From Thermaceae bacterium (lineage in GTDB: Bacteria; Deinococcota; Deinococci; Deinococcales; Thermaceae): a stretch of 64,000 bases of DNA. The stretch is taken from NCBI GenBank assembly GCA_015478585.1, contig JADMIM010000006.1, forward strand, positions 1 to 64,000, read 5' to 3'. Below, in pieces: positions 7,652-16,968 of the stretch. Under the pieces are notes generated by a model. The model saw only the letters and a list, made by a program, of their open reading frames with translations, was not told where the DNA came from and did not search any database. Both the position numbers and the translations under genes were made by a program. The first letter of the stretch is position 1, and every line of letters begins with the position of its first letter.

Positions 7652-8607
7652 GCGCCATCGGCGTGATCGTCAACCCAGTCTCAGGCCAGGACGTGCGTCG
7701 CCTGGGGAGCCCAGCCCCGGTTCAGACGGTGTTCGGCAAGATCCAACTGGTGGCCCAAGTGCTGGGCGTAGCGGCCGGGCTTGGGGTGCGGCAGGCCTTC
7801 GTCCCCGCCGACCCTTACAGCATCGCTGCAACTCTGGAGGGAATGCCCCTGGGACTCGAGCTGCATGTCGTCCCCGTGCCGCTCACTGCAACCGCGCAGG
7901 ACACGTTTGAGGCGGCGCGGAGGCTCGAGCCCTTAGTCTCGCTGCTTGTTGTGGTTGGCGGCGACGGAACCCTGCGGCAAGTCGCCAAAGCCCGGCCCAA
8001 AGTGTCCATCCTCCCGCTACCGGGCGGCACGAACAACGCTTTCGCCCACCGTGTCGGCGGAACACACGCGGGGCTAGTTGCGGGTTTGCTGGCGCTGGGA
8101 CGGCTAGAAGCTGGTCGCTGCTGTTATCGCGCCAAGTGGCTCCGAGTTCGCTACGACAGCGGGGAAGACTTGGCCCTGGTGGACGCGGTGGTGAGCCGCA
8201 ACCCGAGTTTGGGCTCCAAAGCTCTGCTCGAGCCGGGGGAACTCGAGTGCGCCGCCCTCAGCTTCGCCGAGCCTTGGAGCTTGGGAATCGCCAGCGTCGG
8301 GGCGGCGATACGCCCATGCGGCAGGGAAGAAGATTGGGGGGTTTGGCTCGAGTTGGATGCTCAGGCTCCCGCCGTGCTAGCCCCAATCCTCCCTGGACGG
8401 CTGTTGTCAGTAGGCGTGGCCTCGTGCAGTCGGCTCGAGATAGGGCAGCCGTGTCACCGCTACGTGCGCTCAGGGACGCTGGCCCTGGACGGAGAACGGG
8501 AGGTCGAGTTGCACGAGACGTGGGTGGAGTTTGCTCTAGAAAAGACACCGCTCGAGGTGATTGACCCCGAGCGGGCCTTGGTGGAGGGCTATAGGGCAAT
8601 GAGCTAG
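7648..8607 (+). CDS. acoX: AcoX / ATP-NAD kinase-like protein
   Basis: The 319-residue protein starts with TTG overlapping the lipoyl gene stop and reads SAIGVIVNPVSGQDVRRL, the standard N-terminus of the AcoX branch of the NAD-kinase superfamily. The kinase signature VVVGGDGTLRQVAKA and the following LPLPGGTNNAFAHRVGGT are intact. AcoX genes accompany acetoin dehydrogenase operons in other bacteria, but their reaction is not settled; a role in NAD(P) supply or cofactor phosphorylation is plausible. Gene order here is E1 alpha, E1 beta, lipoyl, AcoX. Confidence 0.82.
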   Translation: MSAIGVIVNPVSGQDVRRLGSPAPVQTVFGKIQLVAQVLGVAAGLGVRQAFVPADPYSIAATLEGMPLGLELHVVPVPLTATAQDTFEAARRLEPLVSLLVVVGGDGTLRQVAKARPKVSILPLPGGTNNAFAHRVGGTHAGLVAGLLALGRLEAGRCCYRAKWLRVRYDSGEDLALVDAVVSRNPSLGSKALLEPGELECAALSFAEPWSLGIASVGAAIRPCGREEDWGVWLELDAQAPAVLAPILPGRLLSVGVASCSRLEIGQPCHRYVRSGTLALDGEREVELHETWVEFALEKTPLEVIDPERALVEGYRAMS

Positions 8608-8633
8608 AAGCCACACGCCGCTTTTGGCTCACC

Positions 8634-10304
8634 CTACGCCTTGACCCTCTCCTTGGCCTCCTCGCGCAAATTCCGTCGTAACACCTTGCCCACCGCGCTT
8701 TTGGGAAGTTCGCTGCGGAAGTGGTAGATGCGGGGGATTTTATACGCCGCCAGCCGCTCACGGCAAAACTTGTCGAGGTCTTCCTGGCTAGCACTTTGCC
8801 CCAGTTTGAACACCACGAAGGCGGCTACGGTCTCCCCCCGGTACTCGTCGGGAGCGCCAACCACAGCGGCTTCCAGGACGGCTGGGTGGGCATAGAGCAC
8901 CTCCTCGACCTCCCTGGGATAAACGTTGTAGCCCCCGGCAATAATCATGTCTTTTTTGCGGTCTACGATGTAGAAATAGCCGTCTTCGTCCATGCGGGCC
9001 AGGTCGCCGGTCAGGAGCCAGTCAATCTTGATGACCTTGGCTGTCTCTTCGGGGCGCTGCCAGTAGCCCAGCATCACGTTGGGGCCGCGAATAGCCAGCT
9101 CCCCCACTTCACCTACGGCTAGCTCGTGCAGGTCGTCATCCACCACTGCGGCATCAATCCCCGGCAGCGGCAGGCCCACGCTTCCGGCCCTACGCTCACC
9201 GCTGACCGGGTTGGCGTGGGTGACGGGGGCGGCTTCGGTGAGACCGTAGCCCTCGAGCAGCTTCGCACCGGTCAGCTTCTCGAACTGCTCAATCACTTCC
9301 AGGGGCAGGGGGGCCGAGCCAGAATTGCACATCTGGACGGTGTCTATCTTGCGCTTCTCAATGCCGGGAAAGTGGTTGAAGCCGACGTAAAGGGTGGGTA
9401 CACCAGGAAAATGGGTGACCTGGTGCTTCTCGATAGCTTCTACACAGGCCGCCACCTCCGGGCGCGGCAACAGGACGAGCTTGTAGCCTAGCGCCAGGCC
9501 AAAGTTCATAGCGACAGTCATACCGTAGACATGAAACAGCGGAATCGCCGTCAGCATCACGCCCTTGCCCTCCTCGGCGCGGCTTTCCGGCGACCAGGCG
9601 ATATTTTGGTAGACATTGGCGACCAGATTGCGGTGCGAGAGCATAGCTCCTTTGGAAACCCCGGTGGTGCCCCCGGTATATTGCAGCAGGGCCAGGTCGT
9701 CGGGCTTGGCGAGGTAAGGCTCTACTGGTGCAGCGGATTTGAGGGCCTTTTTGAAATCCAGACGCTTGGGATGGGCCGGGAGCTTTACCCAGCGCTTTTC
9801 CCGGCGCATCTTTACTGGGTAGAGCAGGTTTTTGGGAAAGGGCAGGTAGTCTTGGATGCCGGTGGTGAAAACTCGCTTCACCGACACCTCGCCCTCGATT
9901 TCGGCGTAGCGCGGCCAGAGGGTGTCCAGCACCACGAAGGTTTCTGCACCTGCATCTTTAAGCTGATGCTGAAGCTCTCTGGGCGTATACAAAGGGTTGA
10001 CGTTCACACACACCGCACCCGCCGCCAGCGTGCCGAAAAAAGCCATCACGAACTGCGGGCTGTTGGGCAGCATTATGGCTACGCGGTCTCCTGGCTTTAC
10101 ACCTGTGGCTTGCAAGGCCCCGGCGAACTTCTGCACGTCATTCCAGAGGTCTTTGTACTGGAGGGTAAAGCCCAGGAACTCCAGGGCGATGTGCTGGGGG
10201 TATTTCTGGGCGCTGGCCTCCAAGAGCCGCCACAGTGACACTTCGGGGTACTGGATGTCGGCGGATACCCCTGGGTCGTAGTGTTTGAGCCATGGTCGTT
10301 GCAT
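8634..10304 (-). CDS. fadD: Long-chain fatty-acid-CoA ligase
   Basis: A 556-residue ANL-superfamily enzyme. The AMP-binding P-loop is LLQYTGGTTGVSKGAM, followed by the L-motif GYGLTEAAPVTHANP, the hinge TGDLARMDEDGYFYIVDRKKDMI and the catalytic lysine in LPKSAVGKVLRRNLREE. It activates fatty acids to acyl-CoA with ATP. No membrane segment is seen. It converges with AcoX (26 bases between stop codons) and is divergent from the next IclR gene across a gap of about 180 bases, where AGGAGA-like sequence precedes its ATG. Other fad genes are not present in the window. Confidence 0.9.
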   Translation of the reverse strand: MQRPWLKHYDPGVSADIQYPEVSLWRLLEASAQKYPQHIALEFLGFTLQYKDLWNDVQKFAGALQATGVKPGDRVAIMLPNSPQFVMAFFGTLAAGAVCVNVNPLYTPRELQHQLKDAGAETFVVLDTLWPRYAEIEGEVSVKRVFTTGIQDYLPFPKNLLYPVKMRREKRWVKLPAHPKRLDFKKALKSAAPVEPYLAKPDDLALLQYTGGTTGVSKGAMLSHRNLVANVYQNIAWSPESRAEEGKGVMLTAIPLFHVYGMTVAMNFGLALGYKLVLLPRPEVAACVEAIEKHQVTHFPGVPTLYVGFNHFPGIEKRKIDTVQMCNSGSAPLPLEVIEQFEKLTGAKLLEGYGLTEAAPVTHANPVSGERRAGSVGLPLPGIDAAVVDDDLHELAVGEVGELAIRGPNVMLGYWQRPEETAKVIKIDWLLTGDLARMDEDGYFYIVDRKKDMIIAGGYNVYPREVEEVLYAHPAVLEAAVVGAPDEYRGETVAAFVVFKLGQSASQEDLDKFCRERLAAYKIPRIYHFRSELPKSAVGKVLRRNLREEAKERVKA

Positions 10305-10475
10305 CTGGACTCTCCTGGGTTTGTGATGCTTAGCTTTCCCTATGAGTGTAGCAAACTTTATACCGAGTTCAAAGGCGTATTGACCGTAAGACGCGGAGAA
10401 CCCCTCCTCAAATCCTCACTCATTTTTCTAATTTGGACATGGAACACACTCTAGCGTACAAAACAAATGAACCAC

Positions 10476-10493
10476 TGTTTCACATATGAAACA
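10476..10493. promoter_or_regulatory. Probable IclR-type operator, KdgR-like palindrome
   Basis: TGTTTCA-CATA-TGAAACA is a perfect seven-base inverted repeat with a four-base centre. It lies in the fadD/iclR divergent gap and overlaps the first possible ATG (10486) of the IclR gene. The half-sites resemble those of KdgR, an IclR-family regulator (TGAAAC/GTTTCA). The position suggests autoregulation by the adjacent IclR protein and favours the later ATG 10513 as the start. This is inference from sequence and placement. Confidence 0.6.
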
Positions 10494-11331
10494 TTTCGTG
10501 TTTGGGTATCCTATGCTGCCTACCGACCTCGAGACTCTACCTACCACCCCTGCGGTATTTACTGCTATCCGGGTACTGGATGAGCTCGCCAAGACTTCAG
10601 GGTTGACCTTATCCGAACTGAGCCGACGGGTCGAGGCTCCGAAGGCTTCGGTTTACCGTGTCCTCAACACCTTGCGGCGAAGTCGGCTGGTGGTGCAAGA
10701 GGGCAACGAGTACCGCCTTGGCCCCAAGGTGCTGGAATATCACGCGGCTTACGTGCGCCAGTTTGATATCACCCAGTTTTTCTATACGGTAGCGAACCGT
10801 ATCGTGAGCACGATTGATGAGACCGTTCAACTGGCCCGACTCGAGGGCAGCGAGATGGTTTTTATCGCCAAGGTGGACTGCGGCCAGATGATTCGTCCGG
10901 CTACCTACGTGGGGCGCAGGGTATCGGCCCATGCTACCGCTGTGGGTAAGGCCATGCTGTCTACCCTCAAAAACGAGCAGCTACGCGAGCTATATCCGCA
11001 AGAAGACCTGCCAGCCCTCACAGCCCATACCATCACCTCAGTTTCGGCGCTCCAGCGTGAGCTCGAGCTGGTTCGCACACGGGGCTATGCCTCCACTATC
11101 CAGGAGAGCACCCTCAACCTGTGTTGCCTAAGTGCTCCCATCCGCGATAGCTCCGGCTCAGCGGTGGCGGCGCTAAGCATCTGCATGGCTACACCCAAAC
11201 CCACGCCCAACCGGCGGGAAGTAGCCTTGCAGCATTTAATATGGGGCGCGAGAGAAATCTCTATTGCTCTGGGCGGGTCAGATACTTCTGACCGGTCTGG
11301 GGTCGCCCTTGCCATAGGAGGAAGCAAATGA
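10486..11331 (+). CDS. IclR-family regulator of the Fae-containing cluster
   Basis: Up to 281 residues. The winged helix-turn-helix is TPAVFTAIRVLDELAKTSGLTLSELSRRVEAPKASVYRVLNTLRRSRLV, and the effector domain holds SAHATAVGKAMLSTL and the CLSAPIRDSSGSAVAALSI motif. The in-frame ATG at 10513 (MLPTDLETLP) is the likelier start, because ATG 10486 lies within a palindrome that looks like its operator. Its last codons overlap the ATG of the substrate-binding protein gene (11328-11331), so regulator and transporter are cotranscribed. The effector is presumably the transported substrate or a product of it. Confidence 0.87.
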   Translation: MKHFVFGYPMLPTDLETLPTTPAVFTAIRVLDELAKTSGLTLSELSRRVEAPKASVYRVLNTLRRSRLVVQEGNEYRLGPKVLEYHAAYVRQFDITQFFYTVANRIVSTIDETVQLARLEGSEMVFIAKVDCGQMIRPATYVGRRVSAHATAVGKAMLSTLKNEQLRELYPQEDLPALTAHTITSVSALQRELELVRTRGYASTIQESTLNLCCLSAPIRDSSGSAVAALSICMATPKPTPNRREVALQHLIWGAREISIALGGSDTSDRSGVALAIGGSK

Positions 11332-12356
11332 AAGGTATCCGGCTGATTGGACTCATCCTCGCAGGTACGCTGGCGGCCTCGCTAGCCCAAGCCCAAACCA
11401 CCTCGGCCTATTGTGCCTCAGGTAAACCCATCCGACTGGCCGGGATTACCTGGGAGAGCGGGCAGTTTACCACCGAAGTGGTGAGATACATTCTCGAGAA
11501 AGGCTACGGTTGCAAGACCGAGGTGGTGCCAGGTTCCACCAACGCCACCGAGGCCGGGCTCATCTCCGGCGACCTGCAAATTTGGGGTGAGCAGTGGGAA
11601 GGTGTGAGCAACGCGATTAATGCCGGAATCAAGGACGGCAAAGTGCGGCTAGTGGGTAACATCCTCGATGGCGGCACGGTGGAGGGCTGGTTCGTGCCAG
11701 ATTATGTGGTCAAGGGTGATCCTAAGCGCGGCATCAAGCCTATGGCTCCTGACCTCAAAAGTGTCTCCGACTTGCCCAAATACAAGGCCCTCTTCAAGGA
11801 CGACGAGCAGCCCAACATGGGCCGCTTCTACAACTGTCCGGTGGGCTGGGTTTGCGAGAAAACCAATGGTCAGAAACTGATTGCCTATGGCTTGAGCAAG
11901 GACTTCACTAACTTCAAGCCGGGCAATGGTGCGGGGCTCGATGCAGCTATTGCTGGAGCCTATGAGAAGGGGCAGCCCATCGTGTTTTACTACTGGGCTC
12001 CTACTGGTTTCATGTCCCGCTTCAACTTTATCCGCCTCGAGGAGCCCAAATACAACGAAGCCTGTTATAAGAGCGAAACCGATCCAGCCAACAAAGCCCC
12101 TTGTGGCTCAGCTACTCCCAGCACCAATCTCCGTTTCGGAGTTTCCAACATGCTGCCTGCTACGGATGCCATCAACGGCCTGTTAGGTAAGGTGCAGTTT
12201 CCCCTGGACTTTTTCAACAAAGTGATTGCTGAAATTTCCATAGAGAAAAAAGCCCCCACCCAAGTTGCTATGGATTTCCTCAAGGAGCGCCCAGCGGTAT
12301 GGAGCAAATGGGTTCCTGCTGACGTGGCGACCAAGGTACAGGCCAGCCTGAAGTAA
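11328..12356 (+). CDS. proX: Betaine-type ABC transporter substrate-binding protein
   Basis: The 342-residue protein starts with a signal peptide (MKGIRLIGLILAGTLAASLAQAQ). The mature part has the OpuAC/ProX fold: SGKPIRLAGITWESGQFTTEVVRYIL, then VPGSTNATEAGLISGDLQIWGEQWEG, GGTVEGWFVPDYVV and FYYWAPTGFMSRF. Several Trp/Tyr residues could form the aromatic cage that binds quaternary ammonium compounds. It is longer than E. coli-type ProX in a Cys-containing insert near residue 230-255. The neighbouring enzymes suggest the ligand is a carbon source rather than an osmolyte. Confidence 0.85.
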   Translation: MKGIRLIGLILAGTLAASLAQAQTTSAYCASGKPIRLAGITWESGQFTTEVVRYILEKGYGCKTEVVPGSTNATEAGLISGDLQIWGEQWEGVSNAINAGIKDGKVRLVGNILDGGTVEGWFVPDYVVKGDPKRGIKPMAPDLKSVSDLPKYKALFKDDEQPNMGRFYNCPVGWVCEKTNGQKLIAYGLSKDFTNFKPGNGAGLDAAIAGAYEKGQPIVFYYWAPTGFMSRFNFIRLEEPKYNEACYKSETDPANKAPCGSATPSTNLRFGVSNMLPATDAINGLLGKVQFPLDFFNKVIAEISIEKKAPTQVAMDFLKERPAVWSKWVPADVATKVQASLK

Positions 12357-12418
12357 ACAGGTTAGCCGGGTGTGCAGAGCAGTAGTTGTGGGGGCTCTGT
12401 GCATTCCTGGGGGGAGTT

Positions 12419-13339
12419 ATGTTCCCAGAAATCCATGCCACCGAAACCATCAACAACCTGGTCAAGATTTTTGTGCAACACTATGGCTTTATCTTCGAGG
12501 CCATCAAGAGTTTCTTGCTCCAGGTGTTTCTGGTGCCGCTCTCGAGCTTTTTCCGCCAGTTGCCCCCACCTGTGATGCTGGGGGCAGTGGGGCTGCTGAC
12601 CTACCATGCCACCCGGCGCTGGCTGCAAAGCCTGCTCTATGTGGGGCTATTCTTTCTGATTGGCTCCTTCGGATTATGGGACAAACTGATGTCCACAGTT
12701 TCGATCATGCTGGTCTCGACTCTGCTGTGCGTGGCTATTGGTATTCCCATCGGCATTCTGGTCTCGCGCAGCAATGCCCTGCGAGCGGTAGTGCTGCCGG
12801 TGCTGGACGTGATGCAGACCATGCCCTCCTTCGTGTACCTGATTCCGGCCATCATGCTGATGGGTTTGGGGCAGGTTCCGGCTATCTTCGCCACCATCAT
12901 CTATGCCCTGCCTCCCCTGATTCGCCTGACCGACCTGGGCATTCGCCAGGTAGACTCCGAGGTCATCGAGGCGGCTAAAGCTTTTGGCACCACCCCACGC
13001 CAGCTGCTCTTCGGGGTGCAAATCCCTCTGGCCCGACCCAGCATCATGGCTGGTGTAAACCAAACCGTGATGATGGCGCTGGCGATGGTGGTGCTGGCGA
13101 GCATGATTGGCGCTCGAGGGCTAGGTGAAACAGTGCTAGACGGCATTAGCAACCTGGACATCGGTAAGGGATTGCAGGGCGGGATAGCGGTGGTAATCCT
13201 GGCAGTGGTAATTGACCGCATCACCCAGGCCTATGGAATGGATACCCGCCAGCGCCGTCTACTAATCCAACGTCACCCCAACTCGATAGGCCGAATGCTT
13301 CATCGGGTGGCCCGGCTCGAGAAGGAGCAAAAGGCATGA
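12419..13339 (+). CDS. proW: Betaine-type ABC transporter permease
   Basis: About 306 residues from ATG 12419, which follows GGGGGGAG at 12409-12416; the frame extends upstream to 12386 but lacks a ribosome-binding site there. It has an N-terminal amphipathic region, then about six membrane helices, for instance [16 protein letters not shown] and [25 protein letters not shown]. The EAA loop reads [35 protein letters not shown], characteristic of ProW/OpuAB. It ends in an ATGA overlap with the ATPase gene. Confidence 0.88.
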   Translation: MFPEIHATETINNLVKIFVQHYGFIFEAIKSFLLQVFLVPLSSFFRQLPPPVMLGAVGLLTYHATRRWLQSLLYVGLFFLIGSFGLWDKLMSTVSIMLVSTLLCVAIGIPIGILVSRSNALRAVVLPVLDVMQTMPSFVYLIPAIMLMGLGQVPAIFATIIYALPPLIRLTDLGIRQVDSEVIEAAKAFGTTPRQLLFGVQIPLARPSIMAGVNQTVMMALAMVVLASMIGARGLGETVLDGISNLDIGKGLQGGIAVVILAVVIDRITQAYGMDTRQRRLLIQRHPNSIGRMLHRVARLEKEQKA

Positions 13340-14175
13340 TTGGGGTTCGCTCGGTCTACAAGATTTTCGGACAGCGCGAGCGCGAGGCCTTGGTACTGGC
13401 CCAGCAAGGCGTGAGCAAGGAAGAGGTCTTGCAGCGCACTAATTGCACGGTGGGGTTGTGCGATGTGTCGCTCTCCATTGAGGCTGGGAAAATCTTCGTA
13501 GTGATGGGGCTTTCTGGCTCAGGTAAGTCTACGCTGGTGCGCCACTTCAACGGCCTGATTCAGCCGAGCGCAGGTCAAATTTTGCTGGACGGAGTAGATG
13601 TGACTGAGCTGAGCGAACCCCAACTGCGCGAGCTGCGACGGCACAAGGTTAGCATGGTGTTTCAGAGCTTTGGTCTGATGCCCCACAAGACCACCCTGGA
13701 AAATGCGGCTTTTGCCCTACTGACCAGGGGCGAAAAGAAAGACCTGGCCTTGCAGGCGGGCCAGGAGTGGCTGGGTAGGGTTGGTCTGGGGGGCTACGAA
13801 CACAAATATCCCGACGAACTCTCGGGGGGGATGCGCCAGCGGGTCGGTTTGGCCAGGGCGTTAGCGGCCAATACCGATGTAATTCTCATGGACGAGGCCT
13901 TCAGTGCCCTCGACCCGCTCATCCGTACCGAGATGCAAGACCAGCTTCTACAGCTCCAAAGCAGCCTCAACAAGACCATCGTGTTTATCACCCATGACCT
14001 CGACGAAGCCCTGCGCATCGGCAGCCAAATTGCTATTTTACGCGGGGGCAGACTGGTGCAGGTGGGTACTCCACCAGAAATTCTAACCCGTCCCGCTGAC
14101 GATTACGTGCGCCGTTTCGTGGAGAAGCGAGCCGCCAACCTCGAGGCCATCCAGCGCCCGGCCCCCAACCTTTGA
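13336..14175 (+). CDS. proV: Betaine-type ABC transporter ATP-binding protein
   Basis: A 279-residue ATPase with Walker [11 protein letters not shown]-loop [11 protein letters not shown], signature [15 protein letters not shown], Walker [15 protein letters not shown] and H-loop [13 protein letters not shown]. The insertion before Walker A ([19 protein letters not shown]) is typical of ProV/OpuAA. It lacks the C-terminal tandem CBS domains that make many OpuA-type ATPases ionic-strength sensors (about 400 residues), which fits a catabolic rather than osmoregulatory uptake system. Confidence 0.88.
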   Translation: MIGVRSVYKIFGQREREALVLAQQGVSKEEVLQRTNCTVGLCDVSLSIEAGKIFVVMGLSGSGKSTLVRHFNGLIQPSAGQILLDGVDVTELSEPQLRELRRHKVSMVFQSFGLMPHKTTLENAAFALLTRGEKKDLALQAGQEWLGRVGLGGYEHKYPDELSGGMRQRVGLARALAANTDVILMDEAFSALDPLIRTEMQDQLLQLQSSLNKTIVFITHDLDEALRIGSQIAILRGGRLVQVGTPPEILTRPADDYVRRFVEKRAANLEAIQRPAPNL

Positions 14176-14194
14176 CACCGGAGGAACTTCAGCA

Positions 14195-15688
14195 ATGAGC
14201 ATCGTGGCCGACACCAACTGGCGAGCCTTGGCCCAAAGCCTCAAACCCCGTAACCAGGCATTTATCAACGGACAGTTTGTGGATGCAGTATCCGCCCAGA
14301 CCTTTCCCAGCTATAACCCTGCCAACGGGCAAAAAATTACCGATATCGCTGCCTGCGACGCAGCCGATGTGGATCGAGCAGTGACAGCAGCCCGCCGGGC
14401 GTTCGAGTCGGGGGTCTGGCGCGACCTCAAGCCGCTCGAGCGTAAAACCATTCTGCTGCGCTGGGTGGCCCTAATTCGTGAGCACCAGCGCGAGCTGGCC
14501 CTACTCGAGACCCTCGACACCGGCAAGCCCATCAAGGAAAGCGTGAACGTGGACGTGGCTTCCTGCGCGGCGGGCTTGCAGTGGTACGCCGAGTGCATAG
14601 ACAAGCTCTACGACGAAATCGCTCCTAACGGCCCCAGCAGCCTAGTACTGGTCACCCGCGAACCGATAGGGGTGGTGGCGGCAGTGATTCCCTGGAACTA
14701 TCCGCTGATTATCGGTTCCTGGAAGATAGGTCCGGCCCTGGCTGCGGGAAACTCGGTCATCCTCAAGCCTGCCGAGCAGGCCAGCCTGAGTTCGCTCAAG
14801 CTAGCCGAGCTGGCCCAGCAGGCTGGAATTCCCGAGGGGGTTTTTAACGTATTGCCGGGATTGGGCCATCAGGCCGGACAGGCCATTGGCTTGCACCCTG
14901 ACATAGACGCGGTGGTGTTTACTGGCTCTACCGAGGTAGGGCGCAAGTTTCTGGAATATAGCGCCAGGTCCAACCTCAAGCGAGTCGGCCTCGAGCTAGG
15001 CGGCAAAAGCCCGCACATCGTTACTGAGGAGGCCGACCTGGAAAAAGCTGCCATGTACGTGGCCTATGCCATCTGGTACAACCAGGGCGAGACCTGCAAC
15101 GCTGGTTCGCGTCTGATTGTCCAGCGCGGTGTAAAAGCCAAACTGTTGAAGCTGCTCGAGCCCTGGGCTGAGCGGCTGGCCCCCGGTGACCCCCTTGACC
15201 CCACCACCGAGATGGGAGCTCTGATCAGCGCTGAGCACTGCCAGCGAGTTCGGCAGTATATCGAGCTGGGGCAGCAGGAAGGGGCTATCCTGGCCATCGG
15301 TGGCAGGCAGCTCAGGCCAGAGAGCGGTGGCTGGTATATCGGCCCTACCGTATTGGACAGGGTGCAAAATGACATGCAAGTAGCCAGAGAGGAAATCTTC
15401 GGGCCGGTGCTGGTAGTCATCGAGTACGACGACCTCGAGGAAGCCATCGCTCTCGCCAACGACTCGGAATATGGTCTGGCGGCGGCTGTCTGGTGCCGCG
15501 ACATCAGCAAGGCCCATCTGGCGGCCCGCCGCCTGCGGGCGGGCACGGTATGGATCAACGCCTTCGACCACACCTCGATCAACGCCCCTTTCGGGGGATA
15601 CAAGCAGTCGGGCAACGGGCGCGACAAGAGCTTGCATGCCTTCGATAAAGTAACCGAACTCAAAACCACCTGGCTCGAGCTGCATTAA
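14195..15688 (+). CDS. NAD(P)-dependent aldehyde dehydrogenase
   Basis: A 497-residue ALDH. The catalytic cysteine is in NQGETCNAGSR, the general-base Glu in VGLELGGKSP, and cofactor-binding motifs are PWNYPL, ILKPAEQ and FTGSTEVGRKF. It resembles PuuC and betaine-aldehyde dehydrogenases, which oxidise amino- or trimethylammonio-aldehydes. GGAGG precedes the ATG. Within this cluster it could oxidise the aldehyde formed by the downstream alcohol dehydrogenase or a C-N cleavage product; the exact substrate is unknown. A 116-base gap to the next gene has no obvious terminator. Confidence 0.88.
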   Translation: MSIVADTNWRALAQSLKPRNQAFINGQFVDAVSAQTFPSYNPANGQKITDIAACDAADVDRAVTAARRAFESGVWRDLKPLERKTILLRWVALIREHQRELALLETLDTGKPIKESVNVDVASCAAGLQWYAECIDKLYDEIAPNGPSSLVLVTREPIGVVAAVIPWNYPLIIGSWKIGPALAAGNSVILKPAEQASLSSLKLAELAQQAGIPEGVFNVLPGLGHQAGQAIGLHPDIDAVVFTGSTEVGRKFLEYSARSNLKRVGLELGGKSPHIVTEEADLEKAAMYVAYAIWYNQGETCNAGSRLIVQRGVKAKLLKLLEPWAERLAPGDPLDPTTEMGALISAEHCQRVRQYIELGQQEGAILAIGGRQLRPESGGWYIGPTVLDRVQNDMQVAREEIFGPVLVVIEYDDLEEAIALANDSEYGLAAAVWCRDISKAHLAARRLRAGTVWINAFDHTSINAPFGGYKQSGNGRDKSLHAFDKVTELKTTWLELH

Positions 15689-15804
15689 GTCTATGAGAAA
15701 CTTTCTGCCTCCAGGAGCCTCTAATTGCCTTTTTCAAACCATCGCCCAAGACACAAAAACTCTAGACCCACCAGGCTTTGTGCCTAAGAGGAGCCAGACA
15801 ACCC

Positions 15805-16962
15805 ATGAAGCATTATGAACTCGGCAAAGTTCCCCGCATTCTGGTCGGCAGCGAGGCCGTGCAGGGCTTGGGTACGTTGGTAAGGTCGCTGGGGGGGGAG
15901 AGCGCCGCACTGGTGGTGGATAGCGTGCTGGAGCGCAACGGCTATCTCGAGACCTTGAGCGCATCCTTAGACCTTCCCCAACAGGTGTATGTGGTTCCCC
16001 CCGGTGAGCCCAGTGTGGAAGTGGTCAACGCGGCCTCGCAAGTGGCACAGAAGCTGTCCCAGCCGGTAGTGATTGGAGTGGGTGGGGGCTCGACCCTGGA
16101 CACGGCCAAACAAGCCGCGGGGGTGATGGCAGGCCTCGAGCCCATCGAGCATTACCTGCTGTGTGCCCATCCCTGGCCTGGGCGCAGGCCCATCATCGCC
16201 ATTCCCACCACCTCGGGTACGGGAGCGGAAGTCACCCGCACCTGCATCGTGAGCGATACCCAGGGTCGCAAGCTCTGGACTTGGGGGGATGAACTTCTGC
16301 CCGATGTGGTAATCCTCGACCCCCAAGCGACTGTCACCTTACCCGCCGGAATCACTGCGGCAACCGGGCTGGATGCCCTCGTCCACGCCCTTGAGGCCAG
16401 TACAGGACAGCGTCGCAATGCCATCTCGAGTGGGATTGCCCTACAGGCTATTCGTCTGGTACTCAAGTATCTGCCCCGTGCAGTTCAGGAGCCCAGCCAT
16501 CTCGAGGCCCGCCAGGGGATGCAGGAAGCCGCCCTCCTGGCAGGCATGGCCATTGATAACTGTGGAACCGGCATTGCCCACTCCATCGGACACGCCTTAG
16601 GGACGCTGTATCACCTGCCCCACGGGGTTGCCGTAACCCTGGCGCTTCAGGCCGCACTCCGCTGGAACTTGGAGGCCCAGCCAGAGGTGTATACCGAGGT
16701 AGCCGGGTGTTTCGGGATAGATGTTGCCGGGCTGTGCGGGGCTTTCGAGGAGCTACTCACTAAAGTGCGTTTCGACCAGGCTCTGCGGGCCTTGCCCAAT
16801 AGTGTCTGGATAGCCAGAGATATTGCCCAGACCATGATGGCAACCGAGAACCAGCCGATGTGGAAAAACAACGTGCGGCTGGCCGACCAGGCCGAGCGGT
16901 TATGGCTAGCCCAGAAGACTGTAACGCTCTGGGACGGCTATCGCTCGGCGGTGAGGGGATAG
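15805..16962 (+). CDS. Iron-containing alcohol dehydrogenase
   Basis: About 385 residues from ATG 15805 (the frame extends to 15778, but AAGAGGAG precedes the later ATG). NAD-binding GVGGGSTLDTAK and the metal ligands D and H in TGLDALVHALEA, H in IAHSIGHALG and H in HLPHGVAV are all present, so it should be an active group III (FucO/GldA-like) dehydrogenase. It interconverts an alcohol and an aldehyde or ketone. Six bases separate it from the enolase-superfamily gene. Its direction of work in the cluster cannot be decided from sequence. Confidence 0.87.
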   Translation: MKHYELGKVPRILVGSEAVQGLGTLVRSLGGESAALVVDSVLERNGYLETLSASLDLPQQVYVVPPGEPSVEVVNAASQVAQKLSQPVVIGVGGGSTLDTAKQAAGVMAGLEPIEHYLLCAHPWPGRRPIIAIPTTSGTGAEVTRTCIVSDTQGRKLWTWGDELLPDVVILDPQATVTLPAGITAATGLDALVHALEASTGQRRNAISSGIALQAIRLVLKYLPRAVQEPSHLEARQGMQEAALLAGMAIDNCGTGIAHSIGHALGTLYHLPHGVAVTLALQAALRWNLEAQPEVYTEVAGCFGIDVAGLCGAFEELLTKVRFDQALRALPNSVWIARDIAQTMMATENQPMWKNNVRLADQAERLWLAQKTVTLWDGYRSAVRG

Positions 16963-16968
16963 TAGCCA

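Noticed and set aside
9531-10238. Plus-strand frame of 235 codons opposite fadD
   Set aside because: Shadow of the acyl-CoA ligase; no ribosome-binding site or domain.
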